A DNA stretch of 8,317 nt from an uncultured Bacilli bacterium (lineage in GTDB: Bacteria > Bacillota_I > Bacilli_A > RF39 > UBA660), in assembly GCA_947585065.1 (NCBI GenBank), contig CANPWX010000041.1, forward strand, positions 1 to 8,317, read 5' to 3'. Positions 7,118-8,317 of this stretch are shown in pieces; the first letter of the stretch is position 1; every line of letters starts with the position of its first letter. A model generated the notes under the pieces. It ran no database searches and was not told the origin of the DNA. It saw only the letters and a list, made by a program, of their open reading frames with translations. Both the position numbers and the translations under genes were made by a program.

Positions 7118-7852
7118 ACATTTTTCTAAATATTCTTTGATTACAACTTTTGGATTTCCATCGCCTTGAATTTTTCCTTCATGAATCCATACTGCTCTAG
7201 TACATAAAGATTCAATATTTTGTAAATCGTGACTTACAATCACAATTGTTTTATCACTGTTTTTCAATTCTTCTAATTTTTTAAAACATTTTTCTTGGAA
7301 GTGTTGATCTCCTACTGCTAATATTTCATCTATTAAAAGAATTTCAGCATCTACATTAATCGCGATAGAAAAAGCAAGACGCATATACATTCCAGAAGAA
7401 TAAGTTCGAACAGGATTATCAATAAATTCTCCTAGTTCAGAAAATTCGATAATTGCATCTATTCTTTCATCTATTTCTTTCTTAGTTAGTCCAAATATTG
7501 ATGCATTAAAATAAATATTTTCACGTCCAGTAAAATCATTATGAAAACCTGCACCAAGTTCTAATAAACTTGTTAATTTCCCATGAGTAATGATCTGACC
7601 AGTTGTTGGGTAAATAATTTTAGTCATCAGTTTTAAAAGAGTACTTTTTCCAGAGCCATTCACCCCAATTAATCCTACTGTTTCTCCTTTTTGAATTTTT
7701 AAATTAATGTTTTTTAATGCTGTAAAAACTTCACTTTTATTTCTTCGCCAAAAAATTAGATGTTCTTTTAAAGTACTTGCCTTATCATAATATATTTTAA
7801 AGTTTTTTGAAACATCTATCACTTCAATAGAAAAATTACTTTTTGTTTTCAC
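7112..7852 (-). CDS. wzt: ABC polysaccharide export ATPase, Wzt/TagH type, short form without carbohydrate-binding domain
   Basis: This 246-residue nucleotide-binding subunit would power export of a lipid-linked polysaccharide through the adjacent permease. Walker A is GVNGSGKST (63-71). The family-specific LLELGAGFHNDFTGREN segment (96-112) stands where other ABC proteins have the Q loop. The signature is YSSGM (151-155), Walker B is ILLIDE (171-176), and the switch histidine is H208 in IVSHD. These variants mark the Wzt/KpsT/TagH branch. The protein stops soon after the nucleotide-binding domain, so it lacks the C-terminal sugar-binding domain that lets longer Wzt proteins recognise modified chain ends. 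The start is GTG 7852 with GAGGTGG (7863-7857) four bases upstream; no ATG is as well placed. It is the first gene after a promoter at 7908-7880 and a terminator, so it opens the operon. It ends in TGA followed two bases later by the wzm region. Confidence 0.93.
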   Translation of the reverse strand: MKTKSNFSIEVIDVSKNFKIYYDKASTLKEHLIFWRRNKSEVFTALKNINLKIQKGETVGLIGVNGSGKSTLLKLMTKIIYPTTGQIITHGKLTSLLELGAGFHNDFTGRENIYFNASIFGLTKKEIDERIDAIIEFSELGEFIDNPVRTYSSGMYMRLAFSIAINVDAEILLIDEILAVGDQHFQEKCFKKLEELKNSDKTIVIVSHDLQNIESLCTRAVWIHEGKIQGDGNPKVVIKEYLEKCG

Positions 7853-7856
7853 AAAA

Positions 7857-7863
7857 CCACCTC
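7857..7863 (-). promoter_or_regulatory. Ribosome binding site supporting a GTG start for wzt
   Basis: GAGGTGG is a strong complement to the anti-Shine-Dalgarno sequence and lies four bases before GTG 7852. It supports the non-ATG start, which may modestly limit translation of the first operon gene. Confidence 0.8.
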
Positions 7864-7879
7864 AAAGCTATCTGTTAAT

Positions 7880-7908
7880 AGTATAACAAATATCTTAAAA
7901 TATATCAA
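7880..7908 (-). promoter_or_regulatory. Sigma-A-type promoter for the polysaccharide operon
   Basis: On the minus strand, -35 TTGATA (7908-7903; five of six consensus bases) is separated by exactly 17 bases from -10 TATACT (7885-7880; five of six). A TG one base upstream of the -10 (7888-7887) makes it an extended -10. Transcription would begin near 7873, leaving a leader of about 20 bases before GTG 7852, just enough for the GAGGTGG site. The short GTTA...TAAC repeat across the -10 could be an operator but is too weak to call. No other promoter of this quality was noticed inside the operon. Confidence 0.75.
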
Positions 7909-7955
7909 ACTTTCCAAAATCACTTTTTTATTTCCATATCCACTATTTGTGCTAT

Positions 7956-7985
7956 AAAAAACTTTCTTATTTACAGTAAGAAAGT
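7956..7985 (-). terminator. Rho-independent terminator upstream of the operon
   Basis: A perfect nine-base-pair inverted repeat (7985-7977 ACTTTCTTA, 7969-7961 TAAGAAAGT on the minus strand) encloses a seven-base loop and is followed by T residues running to 7956. Orientation is minus, so it would end transcription coming from the nuclease-like gene and separate it from the wzt promoter. The stem has only two G-C pairs, so its efficiency may be modest. The plus-strand reading lacks a T run. Confidence 0.7.
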
Positions 7986-8164
7986 ATTATCAATTCAATT
8001 TATAAGATTCTAAATTTAAGTTGTTTGCTATTTAATCTTTTCTTTCGGCTCTTCATTCTTCTAAGTTTACTTAATAGGTTATAGTATTACATTTATTTTT
8101 GATCGTGAGTGTATATGTTCTAGTTCTTCTTCATCAGTTATTGGATAAGCATTATTATTTTTTC
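7986..8164. other. Non-coding spacer, possible decayed sequence
   Basis: This stretch lies between the stop of the nuclease-like gene and the terminator. It belongs to the 312-base gene-free region (7853-8164) that also holds the terminator and promoter. I see no RNA gene and no convincing coding frame. Two short minus-strand frames exist: 33 codons at 8180-8079, overlapping the end of the upstream gene out of frame, and a basic frame ending near 8001 that includes MKSRKKRLNSKQLKFRIL. Neither has a good ribosome binding site or a family I recognise. They may be remnants or chance. Confidence 0.4.
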
Positions 8165-8317
8165 TTATCTTACAATACATTTCTTTCCACTAAATACAAT
8201 GGCATACTCTTTGATATTTGTTACTTGATCTAATTCTAATTCTTTATAATACTCTTTTTCTTTCATTTGTTTTCTTGCATTTTCTGCTATAATCTCCATT
8301 TCTCTTGCTTTCTCAAT
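8165..8317 (-). CDS. C-terminal end of a predicted AAA-ATPase/PD-(D/E)XK nuclease (DUF1703-like) protein, truncated by the window edge
   Basis: The last 50 codons and the TAA stop (8167-8165) are present; the start lies beyond the window. The fragment reads ARKQMKEKEYYKEL, a short linker, then NIKEYAIVFSGKKCIVR. A KQI-x-EKKYYEEL helix followed by a final beta strand of the form YGIAFxGKKCxVK is, as far as I recall, the standard ending of the large ATPase/nuclease-like family (predicted AAA-ATPase domain plus PD-(D/E)XK DUF1703 domain). That family is common and often multicopy in gut Bacillota and Bacteroidota, and its function is not established. The ATPase and nuclease motifs are not in view, so the rest of the gene, and whether it is intact, cannot be judged. 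A terminator follows 180 bases after the stop. It is probably unrelated in function to the polysaccharide operon and marks its upstream boundary. Confidence 0.7.
   Translation of the reverse strand: MEKAREMEIIAENARKQMKEKEYYKELELDQVTNIKEYAIVFSGKKCIVR

Noticed and set aside
7112..7120. TGA read as Trp (genetic code 4), given the very low GC
   Set aside because: Trp is encoded by TGG wherever I checked, and long genes are not interrupted by TGA. The only TGA at a gene end is followed by TAA, so that site alone does not decide, but nothing requires code 4.
8079..8180. Minus-strand 33-codon frame (begins MYCKIRKNNN)
   Set aside because: Overlaps the nuclease-like gene's end out of frame, with no good ribosome binding site and no recognised family; kept only as possible debris.
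8106..8230. Plus-strand frame from GTG near 8106
   Set aside because: Mostly antisense to the nuclease-like tail; no ribosome binding site and no recognisable product.
1..8317. CRISPR arrays, tRNA/rRNA genes, insertion sequences, attachment sites
   Set aside because: No regularly spaced repeats, tRNA-like cloverleaf, transposase motifs or terminal inverted repeats were seen on either strand.

Overview
The window is AT-rich (roughly 30% G+C by eye). Every supported gene lies on the minus strand, so transcription runs from high to low coordinates. Shine-Dalgarno sites are strong (AGGAGG, GGAG, GAGGTGG), Trp is encoded by TGG wherever checked, and TTG/GTG/ATG starts are all possible. This suggests a low-GC Gram-positive bacterium (Bacillota, perhaps a gut-associated Bacilli/Erysipelotrichia or Clostridia lineage). 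The genus cannot be fixed from this sequence.

Layout in transcription order. (a) 8317-8165: the last 50 codons of a gene whose C-terminus resembles the predicted AAA-ATPase/PD-(D/E)XK (DUF1703-like) family. (b) 8164-7853: 312 bases without a convincing gene. They hold a minus-strand rho-independent terminator (7985-7956) and then a good sigma-A-type promoter (7908-7880; TTGATA, 17-bp spacer, extended -10 TATACT). (c) 7852-1: a tightly packed, probably single operon. It encodes an ABC polysaccharide-export ATPase (Wzt type, without the C-terminal sugar-binding domain), its permease (Wzm type), a rhamnosyltransferase-like GT2, a two-domain GT2-GT4 glycosyltransferase, a GtrA + GT-C fusion with an extracytoplasmic beta-rich tail, a membrane-anchored GtrB-like GT2, and the first 36 codons of another GtrB-like GT2. 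Gaps between genes are 1 to 34 bases, and two stop codons are embedded in the next gene's Shine-Dalgarno sequence.

How it may work (inference). Cytoplasmic GT2 and GT2-GT4 enzymes build a polymer, probably rhamnose-containing, on a lipid carrier, and the Wzm/Wzt transporter exports it. One or two GtrB-like enzymes load sugars onto polyprenyl phosphate, the GtrA part flips them, and the GT-C part attached to the same chain transfers them to the polymer outside the membrane. This matches the logic of streptococcal rhamnose cell-wall polysaccharides with extracellular side-chain decoration. Here flippase and transferase are one polypeptide. No priming transferase, ligase or nucleotide-sugar genes fall inside the window.

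Three start codons are set by ribosome binding sites rather than by the longest reading frame: wzm at 7107, the GT2 at 6332 and the GtrA fusion at 3379.
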